From contig CM030717.1 of the NCBI GenBank assembly GCA_017979445.1, forward strand, positions 25,221,288 through 25,285,287: 64,000 nucleotides of DNA, given 5' to 3'. This document shows, piece after piece, positions 34,560-48,479 of this stretch. The DNA comes from Akebia trifoliata (lineage: Eukaryota; Streptophyta; Magnoliopsida; Ranunculales; Lardizabalaceae). A program made the position numbers and the translations under genes. Positions within the stretch are counted from its first letter, which is position 1. Each line of letters starts with the position of its first letter. The notes under the pieces were generated by a model. That model worked only from the letters and a program-made list of their open reading frames with translations. It was not told where the DNA came from and did no database searches.

Positions 34560-36135
34560 ATGAACATAAGCGAGAGGAGTGGACGAGGCAGAGGCCAAAA
34601 CACAACAGAGACAAGATAGGTTTCGGATCAGACTACTGACCCGATATTACAACTAATGTCATTCATCGGATAGGTAGCTGAGTCTCATGATAACTTTAGA
34701 GAAGAAATATGAATAGTACAACCACCATCACCTCGACGCCAAATGGAAGGAAGGCAATTAGTATTTAATAAGAGACAAATAATTACGAAACTAACAAATT
34801 CATAGGAAAAATAACAATAAGTGGGGAATGATATTATAGACATACCAACTCAATGGATGGAAGAATTTCATAAGAAATAACAACATATACTACTAAATCC
34901 ATCGAAAGAAAAATGTTGTGGTATGTTATGAGTGTAACAAATCGGGACATAAATGAGAGCAATGTTCAGGTCAACGTCAATTGATTAAGGATGTGTGGCT
35001 CCGAAAGGTGCTAGACAAACCAATATATGAGATAATAAGGCCACCATATTTTACTAAAGTTGATATTCGTGCCATCCCGAACAGACAAGACTAGCGATCG
35101 GAAATGAGAGATGGTACAAGACTTACCACGATTGTAAGGCACACCACTAAATCCAAGAAATGAGGAAGCGCGGGACTTCTTCGCAAAAGGGAAATGTTAT
35201 TCCACCTTAGAGACCATTACCACAAGGTCGTGCCTTTGAAGAATAAGAGAATTCCCCAGCCTAAAGGACAGGTAGATCCAAGGATGTGGTTGTAGAATTT
35301 TCAACGATTACGTCTATCAAGATTTTTGGACTTTTTCGATCTGATTGAGGTCAATAAGTGGATTTTGAAGACCTGAAAGATTTTGAGTGACATGTAATGC
35401 CCAAGAGATCAGTGGGTGACGGTCGATTACATTCTAGTTGGACGAGGATACCAATCATTAGTAACGTTTTGAGATAAATGTATTGGGAAATGGATCGTTT
35501 GAGTAGGTAGAATTCGAGAGGATAAATTTATATCCGAAACTGCTCGAGAAATCAAGCACAAGGAATTTTTGAGATTAGTGCAAGGTCATCAATCAATTAT
35601 AGACTAAGATATGATGTTAATTAGGTTGTCACGATATGCACCCAAGCTTATCCTGACAGATTTGCAGAAGGCCCGTAGATTCTTTAAAAGACTATAACCC
35701 TACCTAAGGGCCAAGAGATCGATGATTGAGACTACCAAATATAGAGATACGGTAAATCAAGCGTAAAGGATAAAACAAGAGGAGATAGAGTTACAGACCT
35801 CCAGGGGGCTTTGACCTTAGATTTCTTTTCTTCCCAGATCAGATTCGGCCAAGAGGCCGATGTATTTGAGGTTAATCTTCCCCGGATCAGTGTATCCACA
35901 ATATAGAACTCCTCCACTACTGAGTTGTAGAGTTTCCCATCACTGAGTTAGAAGGTAGTTGAAGCTCCAATGATGCCAATAAGGCCAAAGGAATCAACAA
36001 GGTAAATTCAGAGCCTACAAATCCCAATCTACCAACTGCCTACTCCACAGAGATCTACGAAGACAAAATTATTGACATTGTTACGCGTGTGGTCAGGTGG
36101 AACATATTAGGAAATAATACCCTCTATCACAGTCG
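34560..36135 (+). pseudogene. gag: Element A gag, heavily decayed, with two zinc-knuckle relics
   Basis: From an ATG at 34560 it reads NISERSGRGRGQN and, further on, AESHDNFREE, typical of the Arg-rich gypsy gag N-terminus. A Cys-Cys-His-Cys knuckle, CYECNKSGHK*EQC, lies at about 34926-34967. The capsid part follows: ETAREIKHKEFLRLVQGHQS, RLSRYAPKLILTDLQKARRF (about 35537-35690). A second knuckle, CYACGQVEHIRK*Y, lies at about 36082-36123; its last Cys has become Tyr. Many stops make it non-functional. Normally the knuckle follows the capsid; the extra one before it is unusual. Element B has the same order, so it predates both insertions. Confidence 0.75.
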
Positions 36136-36299
36136 CGAGCAAGGATTGTGACCTAGGAGAAAGTACCTCTCTCCAATGAAGTTTTAGAAGGTACAGTTTC
36201 TAATTATAATGTTAGAACGCGGAGTTTTACTCAATATTGGTTCCTCTAGATTATATAATTCTGTGAAGAGTTTGCACACTTGCTAGAGGGAGAAACCAC

Positions 36300-36665
36300 T
36301 GACACAAGTCAAGTAATGAAATTATTTATACCATTGGGAGGCCTAACGACTGAACTATTAGATAAAGCAGCTCTTGCTTTACGACTTCTTGAATCGATTC
36401 TCCTCATTTGAAAAGATAGATCTTCTTTTCCGTTTCATCTTTCTATCATCGGTGTCGGCTCTAACTCTTCTTTTGCCTTCTCATTTCACGATCGCCTTCT
36501 AGTACGTGATCAATGTTTTCTATAAACAAGCGCTCACTTCGAGACTTCGATTGCGACTCATTTTCACTCTTCGAAATGAAAGCGTTATAAGTAATGATTA
36601 TGATTCCGTAGAAGCAGCGGCTACTACCTACCTGTGCCCACATCCATCCTAAAAAGATTTAGTAG
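36300..36665. other. Segment of different composition inside elements A and B
   Basis: A roughly 350-bp block richer in GC than its surroundings, with features such as GAATCGATTCTCCTC, TTCACGATCGCCTTCTAGTA and GCGGCTACTACCTACCTGTG. It recurs inverted in element B at about 47935-48290. It has no gag-like or pol-like frame. It may be a captured fragment; the source is unknown. From here to 37320 the A interior is AT-rich with no gene seen. Confidence 0.35.
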
Positions 36666-37320
36666 AGTATAAGTTAGGAGGTGGGTCGATGTAAAATGTG
36701 AGAAAGACTAATCTTGTGACAATGTTGCATTAATGATGACTTAATGGAATTGTGAGAAAATAGATGTATGATTTATCCCCTCGAGTAAGATCTTAAATTA
36801 TAAAGGTTATGACAGAGGTTTTGAGGAAATATCGCAATAAGTAGAAAATGTAATATTGAATTGAATATAAAGATAATGGTGTGTTTGCGGTAAGACTATG
36901 CATTGAGGAGTAATATTCATAACAATTATGAGTAAAACATAATAGACGATGTAATTAATAAGAGAAGTAAAGATGTAATTAATGAGAGAAGTAAAGATGA
37001 AGAATAAAGAAAATGTGAAAGGATTGTGGTTGATAGATATTGGTGGGGAAGTGATACAATGTGAATTGATTGTTATCTTGTGGTTATATAAATAATGGAT
37101 TAGTTGGAGTATAAGTTTGAATTAGAGTGATTAATTAATGAATGTGTTGGGTTGACGGAATATGGGAGACGTAAGTCTACGAGTTATAAATCAGATTGGT
37201 TTGGGACTAACAATAGATGGTAATCGAAAATAAGCGTTGTCTCTTATTTATGTCGTGTTAGTGGAATCGTGACAAAGCTCAATAAGGTTTGATTTCAATT
37301 TCGAGGATGAAATTTTTATT

Positions 37321-37333
37321 AAGGGGGGGAGAA
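37321..37333 (+). other. Element A polypurine tract
   Basis: AAGGGGGGGAGAA lies directly before the 3' LTR start, a textbook plus-strand primer. Confidence 0.92.
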
Positions 37334-40300
37334 TGTAACACCCCAAATTTTTAATTCGTATCTCGAGGAAAAATAAATAGTATAATTTTAAGAAAATCTT
37401 GAAAGTGGGAATTAGGGTAAAACTGTGGGACCTTGTTTTGATCATTTTTAATGGAATCTGACCTCACCATTAGATTCAAAATGATCGAAAAACATAGTTT
37501 AACCTATAAGCACGTTCAAATGCGAGTCCAAATATAAAAGTTGCAAAATCCTCGATTACCGGGTCGGACTAGGCTAAAATAGTGACTTTTTATTAGAGTA
37601 ATAATTTTTAAAATTTGATTATATCATTGGATTCATAACGAAAAATTATTCAACATGGACTATTTATTTATCAAATTTGGAGACCAGAAAGTTGAATTAT
37701 CGTCAAAAACAAAAACGACATCAAGTTTATGGGTCACCTCAGGCCAAAAATGTAAAATTTTGATGGAGACATAATTTGTAGAAATTGACTACACCATTAG
37801 ATCCGGAACGAAAAATTAGATGAAATGGAGTATTCATTCGTCAGTTTTGGATTCCGGATGATCAAGTTATCATCGATCAAAACAATAGGCGAAATACCGA
37901 TTTCGTCCTAACTTTTATAAAAAAAAATAAAAAATTTAATTTTTTATATAACTCATCTTCCCCAACTCGTCCTTACAGCATAATAAACGAAAAAATAAAA
38001 AAATAAAAAAAAATTTGTTTTTCCTCCGATTCTTCCACCTCAGATCTTTCACAAACGGCCCGCCGTCGACGATCGACGCAGAAGGGAGAAATGTCCGCAG
38101 CTACGTTCTCTACAAAACCCACCCAATCTTTCTTTGTTTCACTTTCTATTTCACCCGATATCGTCAAAAATCAGTCGTATTTGGATACGGAAATTTCGAA
38201 ACTTTGACCTCGGATTTCGTCCGTTTCGGGGTCAAACCGTCTTTCGACGCAGAAGGGAGAAACGTCCGCAGCCTCATTCTCTACATAACCCAACCAAATT
38301 CCTTTCGTTTTCTCGCCTTTTTCACTCCGTATAGTCAAAAACCAGCCGTATTTTTATACGGAGATTTCGTAACTTCAACCTCGATTTTCATCAATTTCGG
38401 GGTCAAACCGTCTTTCATCGTAGAATGGAGAAGAGACGAGCACATCGAGATCTTCAAAACCACCAGGCCGGTTTCGAAAATCAACCGCTTCGAAGTTCGG
38501 TCTGTCTCGATTTCCGTGCCAATTGCCTCGATTTCCGCGCACACGCTTCGATCCTTTCGCCTGAAGATTGTAAGGAACTCTTAATTTCTATTAGTAATCT
38601 AGATTGTGAAAATTGCATTTAGGATTTTATCGAAAAATTTGGATGTATTTTTAAAATATAGAATTATTTTGTTATTTCAAAAATTCACGCCAGAAATTGC
38701 ATGTTTGATATGTTTAATTGTATTTTTAATAAATTATACATGGGTAGGGTATTTTAACGGGTTATTGCCATAAATTGGGTCTTGTGCACTGCTCGGACCC
38801 CGTTTTGATATGAAATTTGTATTTTTTTTCAATATTATTGATAGAAATAAATTCTATAGTTGAAAAATGTGATTTAATATTCAATGAACTCATATTGAGT
38901 TGATGAATATCAGAAAATGAATATTTTATGAAGAGATTGAAAACTGTAAAAGTCGAAAAAAGGGAAAAAGGGTATGAAACGGTAAAATGTCAGAGTCACA
39001 CCCGAGGGGTGATATATGCATTTTACGTTGTTGTGTTGTATGCAGGTTGGTGAACGGATATCCAGGGATAATGTTACTGGTTGCATGTTTATTTACTTTC
39101 TGTTAACGCGAGGCGCTCTATTATGTTATTTATTTTAGGCCGGGTGGCCACACTTGCATGGTAGGAAACTGGATATCTATTCTCAACCTTGTATTGTTAA
39201 TTTCTCTTTATTTTCAAATGAAAATAATATACATATGTAGCTATTTTGTGAGCTGTTAAAGAGTTTGTGAATGCCTGAAGGGATAGTGCGTCATATCATC
39301 CGGAGTGGTGTACTATCCTGGGATGTACGGTAGGGACCACCAAGCTCATACGTGGTATGGGACGCGTATGAGAGTGGAGTCACAACTGGAATCCGGGTTT
39401 ATTCCTCTCTATCTTTACCAGTGAACTTGTAATGTAAAGGTGGTCGTATACGAATGGTTTGTATATTTGGGAATCACATGTACGCCTGATAGGCATAGAC
39501 GAAGATGATTGGTCAGTGATCACTAACAATCTATAGTAGTCGAACGTTCTGACACATCGAAAAGAGACCCATTGCTTACGGTCACGTCAAACGGTCAGCC
39601 TGAGCCGGATAAATGGTCAACCAAACGTGGTAAGGGCAGCGACCGGCCACAAAATCAGGAACTAAAAGCCAGAAAGGAATTGTAACATCATGTCCAGACT
39701 GGGAGCGATCCAGTCGTGAATCCCAACTCTCTAATTCCAATACTCCACCATTGTGTATTATGTATCTGCTGCTTTACTTTGATATATAAAATGAAATGCA
39801 TGTTTAATGTTTCCATTTGATCAATTAGATTTGTACATAAAGAAAATGGTATAGTGAGTACTGTTGATTGATGTAATGTCAGTTTTAAAATGTTTAGTTG
39901 CTCATCCCTGACTATATGTACCAGTTAATCGTAGTTTATTATGTAAAACTTTGATTATTTTAAAATGATTCAGTATGCTTATTCGTTCATGCTAGGAGGG
40001 GTTATTGGCAGAAATTGTTTGTTTCCCTACTGGGTAACAATTGTTACTCACCCTTTCTTTCTCTATTTTTTAGTTTCAGATCCGAAGCTTGGAGAGGCAA
40101 GTATAGAGTACGAATGAGGATCATCTGGTTGGTCAGATAGACAACCAGAGTTCGTCACCTGGTAAGTACTAGGGCTATACCCCCTAGTGGTGTCAATTCC
40201 CCCAGGTAGTTTTATGGATTCTGTCTTGAGTGTTAGGAATTCTGTTAGAGTGAGAAATTTTGTATAATCTTGTATTCTGGTTATTCTTCCGCACTCTGAT

Positions 40301-40507
40301 CTTTCGTACGTTATTAGACGTATTTAAGCTTCCGCTAGTATTATATTTTGTATATGTATGCAGGATTGTATGTCGTTTATCAGGTGCAGGTTGAATGCCT
40401 TGGAATGCTAACATAAACAGAGGAGACCATGCCGAAATTTCGAGGTGCCACCTAGTACCTCGAGATCTGACATGGGGATTTGTGTTAGTATTCGGCGGGG
40501 CGCCACA
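37334..40507 (+). repeat. Element A 3' LTR
   Basis: Matches 31065-34240 along its whole length with scattered substitutions. It ends GGGGCGCCACA. The minus-strand frame at 40705-40193 crosses the LTR/E border and is not a gene. Confidence 0.93.
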
Positions 40508-40512
40508 GAAGG

Positions 40513-41088
40513 TCTGAGAGTAAGAGAGGATAGGAAGAAGACATAGAAAATTCAAAAGGAGGAGAGGGATCAGCCCGTAAAGGAGGGAGCCATTGGGGAA
40601 GAAGATGTCGCAGGAAGAGAAACGTGCATAGAGAAAGTCGAGAGTCCAGCCCAAGGACGTTAAAGAAGAAGAAGAAGAAGATGTTGATGGCTCTTTATAT
40701 AACAACTATGTTTCTATAAAAAAAAAATTTCCTTTTTCCTTCACACTTTTCTTTTACTTTCCTTTTTTCTTATAAAGAATGGGGAGCAATCCCATGATAC
40801 TTGTACCACGGTAGTCTTCCGTTGGTGAGTTTATTCTTGATTCTAACTAAGTTTTGATTAATTTTTTTTGTTTTGCATTTTTATTGATTGATTAATTTTG
40901 TTTTGAATTTTATTAGTTTAAATTTGATTTTAATTTTTAGTTTGAATTTTAATTGGCCATTTGATTTATATTTTATTTTGTCAATCGATTTAAATTTGTG
41001 ATTGAGTTTCACTTTCGATTTAATTGGTCGGTGGGAATCTGATTTCAATTTTAATTTGTTAGTCGATTTTAATTGTTTATTTAAACTT
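40513..41088 (-). repeat. Solo LTR E, middle block
   Basis: Continuation of E between elements A and D: GA-rich, then TTTATATAA (40694-40702, a TATA box on the minus strand in the same place relative to the border as in F), then T-rich DNA with AATTTTAATTGTTTA-like units that resume at 57149 beyond D. Confidence 0.65.
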
Positions 41089-44000
41089 TATAATACTCTG
41101 AATTCTAGTTAGTATCTCGAGAAAATATAATAATGAAATTGGAGAAATTTCGGACAAAGGGACTTAAGGTAAAATACTCAGATTTTACTTTGTTCATTTT
41201 TGGTGAAATATGAATTCGCCATTGGATTCAAAATGGTCGAAAAATATATTTTAGCCCGTAAACATGCTTGAATTCGAGTTCGGAAAAGTTAAAAAATCCT
41301 CAAATTTCGCATCAAATGAGACTCAAAACAGTGAAATTTTGTTAAAGCAAGAATTAGAAAAATCTGAATGTACCATTGGTCCGCAACGAAAAATTATAGA
41401 AAATGAAATATTCATTCGTCGATTTTCGAGTACGGGAAGTCAAGTTATCGTCGAAAATAAAAATAATGTGAAATTACCAACTTTGTCCTTAAGTCATTAT
41501 AAAAAAAAACTTAAGGTTTTTTTCATTTCATTTCTCCTCTCTCAACAAACCTAAGCCTAGCTGAGCAAGCCCCCAAGGGTGTCAACCCTCTTCTCCTCAA
41601 GGTCCTTCAGAAATAGGCCGCCATTGAGCCTCGACAAAAAAGAATAAGTTATCAGCGTCGACAAACTCTACATTCCCCCAGGTTTTAATCATAGTTTTCT
41701 ATCTTTCTTCCCCACTCTCCATCAAGAATCAATGAAAGGGTTTCGACACACTCCACGTGGGATTTCATCTACCTCGAGGAAGGTTCATTCTCCATCATAG
41801 AAGGAAGAAATATTACCATTATCAAGGTGTCTGCAACCATCAACCATCTCACATCTAAGATCACCAACCTTAACATTCTTACCACTCTTTGCCTTTGATC
41901 AATCGTCGAAAGTCACACAACTAGGATGCCTTACCTTCTACTCTCAAGTTATATGATGTTTTCCATAGAATATGATTCTAATCATTGATGTTATTTTATC
42001 TAAACAATTAGCGATGAATCAACAAAGTTCACGTAATTTCGATTTGAGTTAAGCATGATTTTAGATTACTATTAATTTGATTTCATGTTAGGAATAAAGA
42101 TTTGTCATGTTTTTATCAAGATTTAACATTAATTTCACGGGTGAGTCGAAGTATTCGAAGAATAAAAGAGAAATCCGAAAAGTGAATCAAAAAACCAAAA
42201 TTTCTCGAAATGGTTCAATGCTGTCTGTAGAAGCTGGCGATGCGACACCTACCGCAAGCCATTTTGTCGGTGGGATCGAAAGAATCATGCTTCTGCCACC
42301 AACAGCCACTAACAGAAGTTTTTTATCCAAATTGAGTTATGGCTCTTGGGTTGCTCTCCTTATGGCTCATACATGTTTTATTCTCCTTATGGCTCATACA
42401 TGTTTTCCCACCCTTCATTTCATAAAAAATAGTTAAATAAATGTCCTCTTTAATTTTACTTTCCATTTACTTTTAGTTATTTAATGAAATTAAGGTTTAC
42501 CCTCCATTTCAGAACAATGAAAATAGTTTCGAGATCCAAAACTCAAAGGATCAAAATCCAATTTTTGGTTTCAAGAATAAAACTTAAATTTCAACGTTTT
42601 CGTCTGATTTTCAAATTACGATATCTTTTGCATTACTTTGAATTAGGTTATAAAAATTACATGGTATTTCTCATGTTGCCAAGGGCTACCTATTACAAAA
42701 ATACATCGTCAATTTCAACAATTTTGAAAAATCACCTTTTCTATCACTTAGCCGAATTTTGATAATTTGTCCAACGTTTACAGCTTATAGTTTTATCGCA
42801 TTTTTTGAGCCTTTTGACTCAACTAAAACCATCTAATGGAAATTTTTGATACATTATGGGTCTTGAATAAATTTAAAAATAAATATACTTTGATAGATAG
42901 GTAGGAAGTTAAACGATAGATTAATCGATTAATTGATGAATGGATAGAGAGAATGTAAGTTCTCGATTGAATGATGGGACAGCAACTCCAGTCTTATACG
43001 ATGGCCATGTCACATAAGACATGATAGATGGATAGATGGATGGGTTGATAGATTGATGGAAGAACAGATGGATACTACTAGAGGACACTACCGAGCTAGT
43101 TTATATTTTTATAAAAAGAAACTAGTATATATACTATACAAACAAACTATTTTATTTACTAGAAAAGATTTATAGAAAACCTAGAAAGAGTGATGCATTG
43201 CTGTATATCCGAAAGTAATGGGTCAATCTAGAATCAGCACTAGATGTCATATGCTTTTCGGTAGTATGAGATTCGGGAATTTCTTCTACTTCTTTCTTAA
43301 GGAACGTTTTGTGTAAAAGCGATTTTTGTGTAGTGTTGTAACGCCCCGTCAAACGCTAACACAAATCCCAATGCCACCTCGAGGCACTAAGTGGCGCCTC
43401 GAAATTTTGGCGTGGTCTCTTCTGTTTATGTTAGCATTTCACGGAACTCAAACCTGATAAATCAATTTCAAACAATCTTGTATATTAAGATGCAAATATA
43501 GTAATGACAGCGGAAGACTAATTACATCTAACATGTAAATAGATCAGAGCGCGGAAGGTTTAATAATATACAAGCTTACCAAAAATACTCTCTCTCTAAC
43601 ATAGACCTAAATTCTCAATCCAAAAATTACATACATCCTGGATGAAACTGACAACACTAAGGGTATGGCCCTAGTGCTCATCGTACAACAAATTCTGATC
43701 GTCGATCTGACCGACCAGGTATTCTTCACTTACCGACTCTGCACCTGCCTCCGTAACTGCGAATGTTGAAACTAAAAAAAATAGGAAGGAAAGGGTGAGT
43801 AACAATAGTTACTGAGTAAGTTCACAAACAATTCCTATTAATAACCTCACTTAACATGGTCGAATAATTATACTACATCGTTTTAAAACATCCAAGTTTT
43901 ACAATTGAAACTACGATTAACTGGTACATACGACCAAGGATAAGCAACTAAACAGTTTAAAAAACTTCATATAACATCAATCATTCATACTCATTATACA

Positions 44001-44108
44001 TTTGTCCTTTTATGCAAATATAGTTGACAACATTTAAATAATAGACATACTTTGCAATTTATAATTCGAAATATAACAACAGATACATAATACAAGCGGT
44101 GGAGTAAT

Positions 44109-47100
44109 TGTGGCGCCCCGCCGAACGCTAACACAAATCCCCATGTCAGATCTCGAGGTACTAGGTGGCACCTCGAAATTTCGGTATGGTCTCCTCTGTT
44201 TATGTTAGCAATCCAAGGCGTTTAATCAGTACCTGATAAACGGCATACAATCCTGCATACAGATATAAAATATAATACTAGCGGAAGCCTATATAAGTCT
44301 AATAACGTACGAAAGATCAGAGTGCGGAAGAATAACCAGGATACAGGATTATACAAAATTTCTCACTCTAACAGAAATCCTAACATTCAGAACAACATGT
44401 ATAATACTCTCGGATAAATCGACACCACTAGGGGTAATAACCCCAATACTCACCAAGTGACGAACTTTGGCTGTCTATCTGACCCACCAGATGATTCTCA
44501 CTTGTGCTCTACTCCTGCCTCGCTAAGCTTCGGATCTGAAACTAAAAAAATGGAGAATGAAAGGGTGAGTAACAATGGTTACCCAGTAAGGAAACAATAA
44601 TTTCTGCCAATAACCTCTCCTAACATGAACAAATAAACATACTGAATCATTTTAAAATAAACAAAGTTTTATAGAAGAAAACTACGATTAACTGGTACAT
44701 ATAGCCAGGGATGAGCAACTAAATATTTTAAAACTCACATTACATCGATCAGCAGTACTCACTATAACATTCTCTTTTTATACAAATCTAATTGATCAAA
44801 TGGAAACAATAAACATGCATTTCATTTTATATATCAAACTAAGCAACAGATAAATAATACACGATGGTGGAGTATTGGAATTAGAGAGTTGGGATTCACG
44901 ACTGGATCGCTCCCAGTCGGGACATGATGTTACAATTCCTTTCTGGCATTTAGTTCCATTTTTTTGTGGTCGATCGCTGCCCTTACCACGTTTGGTTGAC
45001 CATTTATCCGGCTCAGGCTGGCCGTTTGACGTGACCGTAAGCAATGGGTCTCTTTTCGATGTGTCAGAACGTTCGACTACTATAGATTGTTAGTGATCAC
45101 TGACTAATCATCTTCGTCTATGCCTATCAGGCGTACATGTGATTCCCAAAGATACAAACCATTCGTATACGACCACCTTTACATTACAAGTTCACTGGTA
45201 AAGATAGAGAGGAATAAACCCGGATTCCAATTGTGACTCCACTCTCATACGCGTCCCATACCACGTATGAGTTTGGTGGTCCCTACCGTACATCCCAAGA
45301 TAGTACACCACTCCGGATGATATGATGCACTATCCCTTCAGGCATTCACAAACTCTTTAACAGCTCACAAAATAGCTATATATATTATTTTCATTTGAAA
45401 ACAAAAGAGAAATTAACAATACAAGGTGGAGAATAGATATCCAGTTTCCTACCATGCAAGTGTGGCCACCCGGCCTAAAATAAATAACATAACAGAGCGC
45501 CTCGCGCTAACAGAAAGTAAATAAACATGCAACCAGTAACATTATCCCTGGATATCCGTTCACCAACCTGCATACAACACAACAACGTAAAATGCAGACA
45601 TCACCCCTCGGGTGTGACTCTGACATTTTACCGTTTCATACCCTTTTTCCCTTTTTTTTCTGATTTTTACAGTTTTCAATATCTTCAATAAAATATCTAT
45701 TTTCTGATATTCATCAACTCAAAATGAGTTCATTGAATATTAAATCACATTTTCCAACTATAGAATTTATTTCTATCAATAATATTGAAAAAGAATACAA
45801 TTTTTATATCAAAACGGGATCCGAACAGTGCGCAAGACCCAATTTATGGAAATAACCCGTTATAATACTCTACCCACGTATAATTTATTAAAAATACAAT
45901 TAAACATATCAAACATGCAATTTCTGGCGTGAATTTTTGAAATAACAAAATAATTCTATATTTTAAAAATACATCCAAATTTTTCGATAAAATCCTAAAT
46001 GCAATTTTCACAATCTAGATTACTAATAGAAATTGAGAGTTCCTTACAATCTCTAGGCGAAAGGATCAAAGCGTGTGCGCGAAAATCGAGGCGATCGCGC
46101 GCGGAAATCGAGACGGACCGAACTTCGAAGCGGCTGATTTTTGAAATCGACCTGGTGATTTTGAAGATCTCGATGTGCTCGTCTCTTCTCCCTTCTACGG
46201 CGAAAGGCGGTTTGACCCCGAAACCGATGAAAATCGAGGTCGAAGTTACGAAAATCTCCATATAAAAATACGGCTGATTTTTGACTATACGGGGTGAAAA
46301 ATACGAGAAAACGGAAGGAATTTGGTTGGGTTATGTAGAGAATGAGGCTGCGGACGTTTCTCCCTTCTGCGTCGAAAGACGGTTTGACCCCGAAACGGAC
46401 GAAATCCGAGGTCAAAGTTTCGAAATTTTCGTATCCAAATACGGCTGATTTTTAACGATATTGGATGAAATAGAAAGTGAAACGAAGAAAGGTTGGGTGG
46501 GTTTTGTAGAGAACGTAGCTGCGGACCTTTTTCTCTTCTGCGGTGATCGTCGAAAATGGACCGTTTGTGAGAGATCTGAAGTGGAAAAATCGGAGGAAAA
46601 ACAAATTTCTTTTTTTTTCGTTTTTTTTTTTCGCACTGTTTGGACGAGTGGGGAAGATGAGAGAAAAAAAAAATTTAATGTTATTTAAATAAAATGTGGG
46701 ACGAATTCGGTATTTTGTTAATTGTTTCGATCGATGATAATTTGATCATCCGGATTCCAAAACTGACAAATGAATACTCTATTTCACCTAATTTTTCGTT
46801 TCGGATCTAATGGTGTAGTCAATTTCTTCAAATTTTGTCTCTATAAAAAATTTACATTTTTGGCCTGATGTGACCCCTAAACTTGATGTCGTTTTCGTTT
46901 CTGACGATAATTCAACTTTCTGATCTCCAAAAATGATAAATGAATAGTCTATATTCAATAATTTTTCGTTACGAACCCAATGGTATAATCGAATTTTAAA
47001 AATTATTGCTCTAATAAAAAGTCACTGTTTTAGCCTGGTCCGACCCGATAATCGAGGATTTTGTAACTTTTATATTCGGACTCGCATTTGAGCGTGCTTA

Positions 47101-47273
47101 CAGGCTAAACTATGTTTTTCGATCATTTTGAATCTAATGGTGAGGTCAGATTCTATTAAAAATGATCAAAACAAAGTCCCACAGTTTTACCCTAAGTCCC
47201 ACTTTCAAGATGTTCTTAAAATTCCACTATTTATTTTTCCTCTAGATACGAATTAAAAATTTGGGATATTACA
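44109..47273 (-). repeat. Element B 3' LTR (left)
   Basis: In + orientation it opens TGTGGCGCCCCGCCGAACGC and closes AAATTTGGGATATTACA, the reverse complement of the A LTR ends. The 171-bp duplication is present near 46050-46560 but its frame is broken. Confidence 0.94.
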
Positions 47274-47286
47274 TTCTCCCCCCCTT
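47274..47286 (-). other. Element B polypurine tract
   Basis: The + strand reads TTCTCCCCCCCTTA next to the LTR, that is TAAGGGGGGGAGAA on the minus strand, the same as in element A. Confidence 0.9.
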
Positions 47287-48479
47287 AATAAAAATTTCGT
47301 CCTCGAAATTGAAATCATACTTATCAAACTTTGTCGCGATTCCACTAACACAATATGTATAATAAACACTACCTATTTTCGATTATTATCTATTCTTAGT
47401 CCCAAGTCAATCTCATTTATAGCTCGTAGACTTATATCTGCCATTTTCTGTCAACCCAACACTTTCATTAATTAATCACTCTATTTCAAACTCATACTCC
47501 AACTAATCCATTATTTGTATAATCATAAAATAATAATCAATTCACCTTGTATCACTTGCCCACCAATGTCTATCAACAACAATCCTTTCACATCTTCTTT
47601 ATTCCTCATCCTTACTTCTCTCATCAATTACATCATATATTATGTTTTACTCATAATTATTATGAATATTACTCCCAAAAGCATAGTCTTACCGCAACAC
47701 ACCACTATCCTTATATTCGATTCGATATTACATTTTTACTTATTGCGATATTTCCTCAAAACCTCTGTCATAACCTTTATAATTTAAAATCTTACTCGAG
47801 GGGATAAATCCTACATTTATTTTCTCACAATTCCATTAAGTCACCATTAATGTAACATTGTCACAAGATTATTCTTTCTCATTTTTTACATTGACCCACC
47901 TCTTAACTTATACTCTACCAAATCTCTTTAGGATGGATGTGGGCACAGGTAGGTGGTAGCTGCTGCTTCTACGGAATCATAATATTTACTTATAACGCTT
48001 TCGTTTTGAGGAGTGAAAAGGAACCACGATCGAAGTCTTGAAGTGAGTGCTTGTCTGTATAAGGCATTGATCACATAACGAGAACGATAATAACGAATTC
48101 TTCTACTGGAAGGCGATCGTGAAAGGAGAAGGCAAAAGAAGAGTAAGAACCGACACCGAGGATAAAAAGATAAAAGGAAAAAGATGATTTATCTTTTCAA
48201 AGGAGGAGAATCGATTCAAGAAGTCGAAAAGCAAGAGCTGCTTCATCTAATAGTTCAGTCATTAGGCCTCTCAATGGTATAGATAATTTCATTACTTGAC
48301 CTGTGTCAGTGGTTTCTAGCTCTAGCAAGTGTGCAAACTCTTCATAGAATTATATGATCTAGAAGAACCAGTATTGAATATAATTTCAATTTCTAACATT
48401 ATAATTAGAGATCGTACTTTCCAAAACTTCGTCGGAGACATGTACTTTCTCCTAGGTCACAATCCTTGCTCGCGACTGT

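Larger units (their letters stand above)
31065..40507 (+). mobile_element. Element A: full-length LARD-like Ty3/gypsy element
   Basis: This 9443-bp element has LTRs of 3176 and 3174 bp, a near-duplicate target (GAAAG at 31060-31064, GAAGG at 40508-40512), a primer site matching initiator tRNA-Met at 34243-34254 and a polypurine tract at 37321-37333. The internal region is only 3.1 kb. It holds a decayed gag and no protease, reverse transcriptase or integrase. Long LTRs with a short non-pol interior are the mark of a LARD, which needs an autonomous partner. The two LTRs differ by roughly 1-2% by eye, so it is one of the youngest layers. Confidence 0.93.

Noticed and set aside
40193..40705. 170-codon minus frame
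   Set aside because: It crosses the border between the A LTR and solo LTR E, and parts of it recur antisense in every LTR copy. It is a chance frame.
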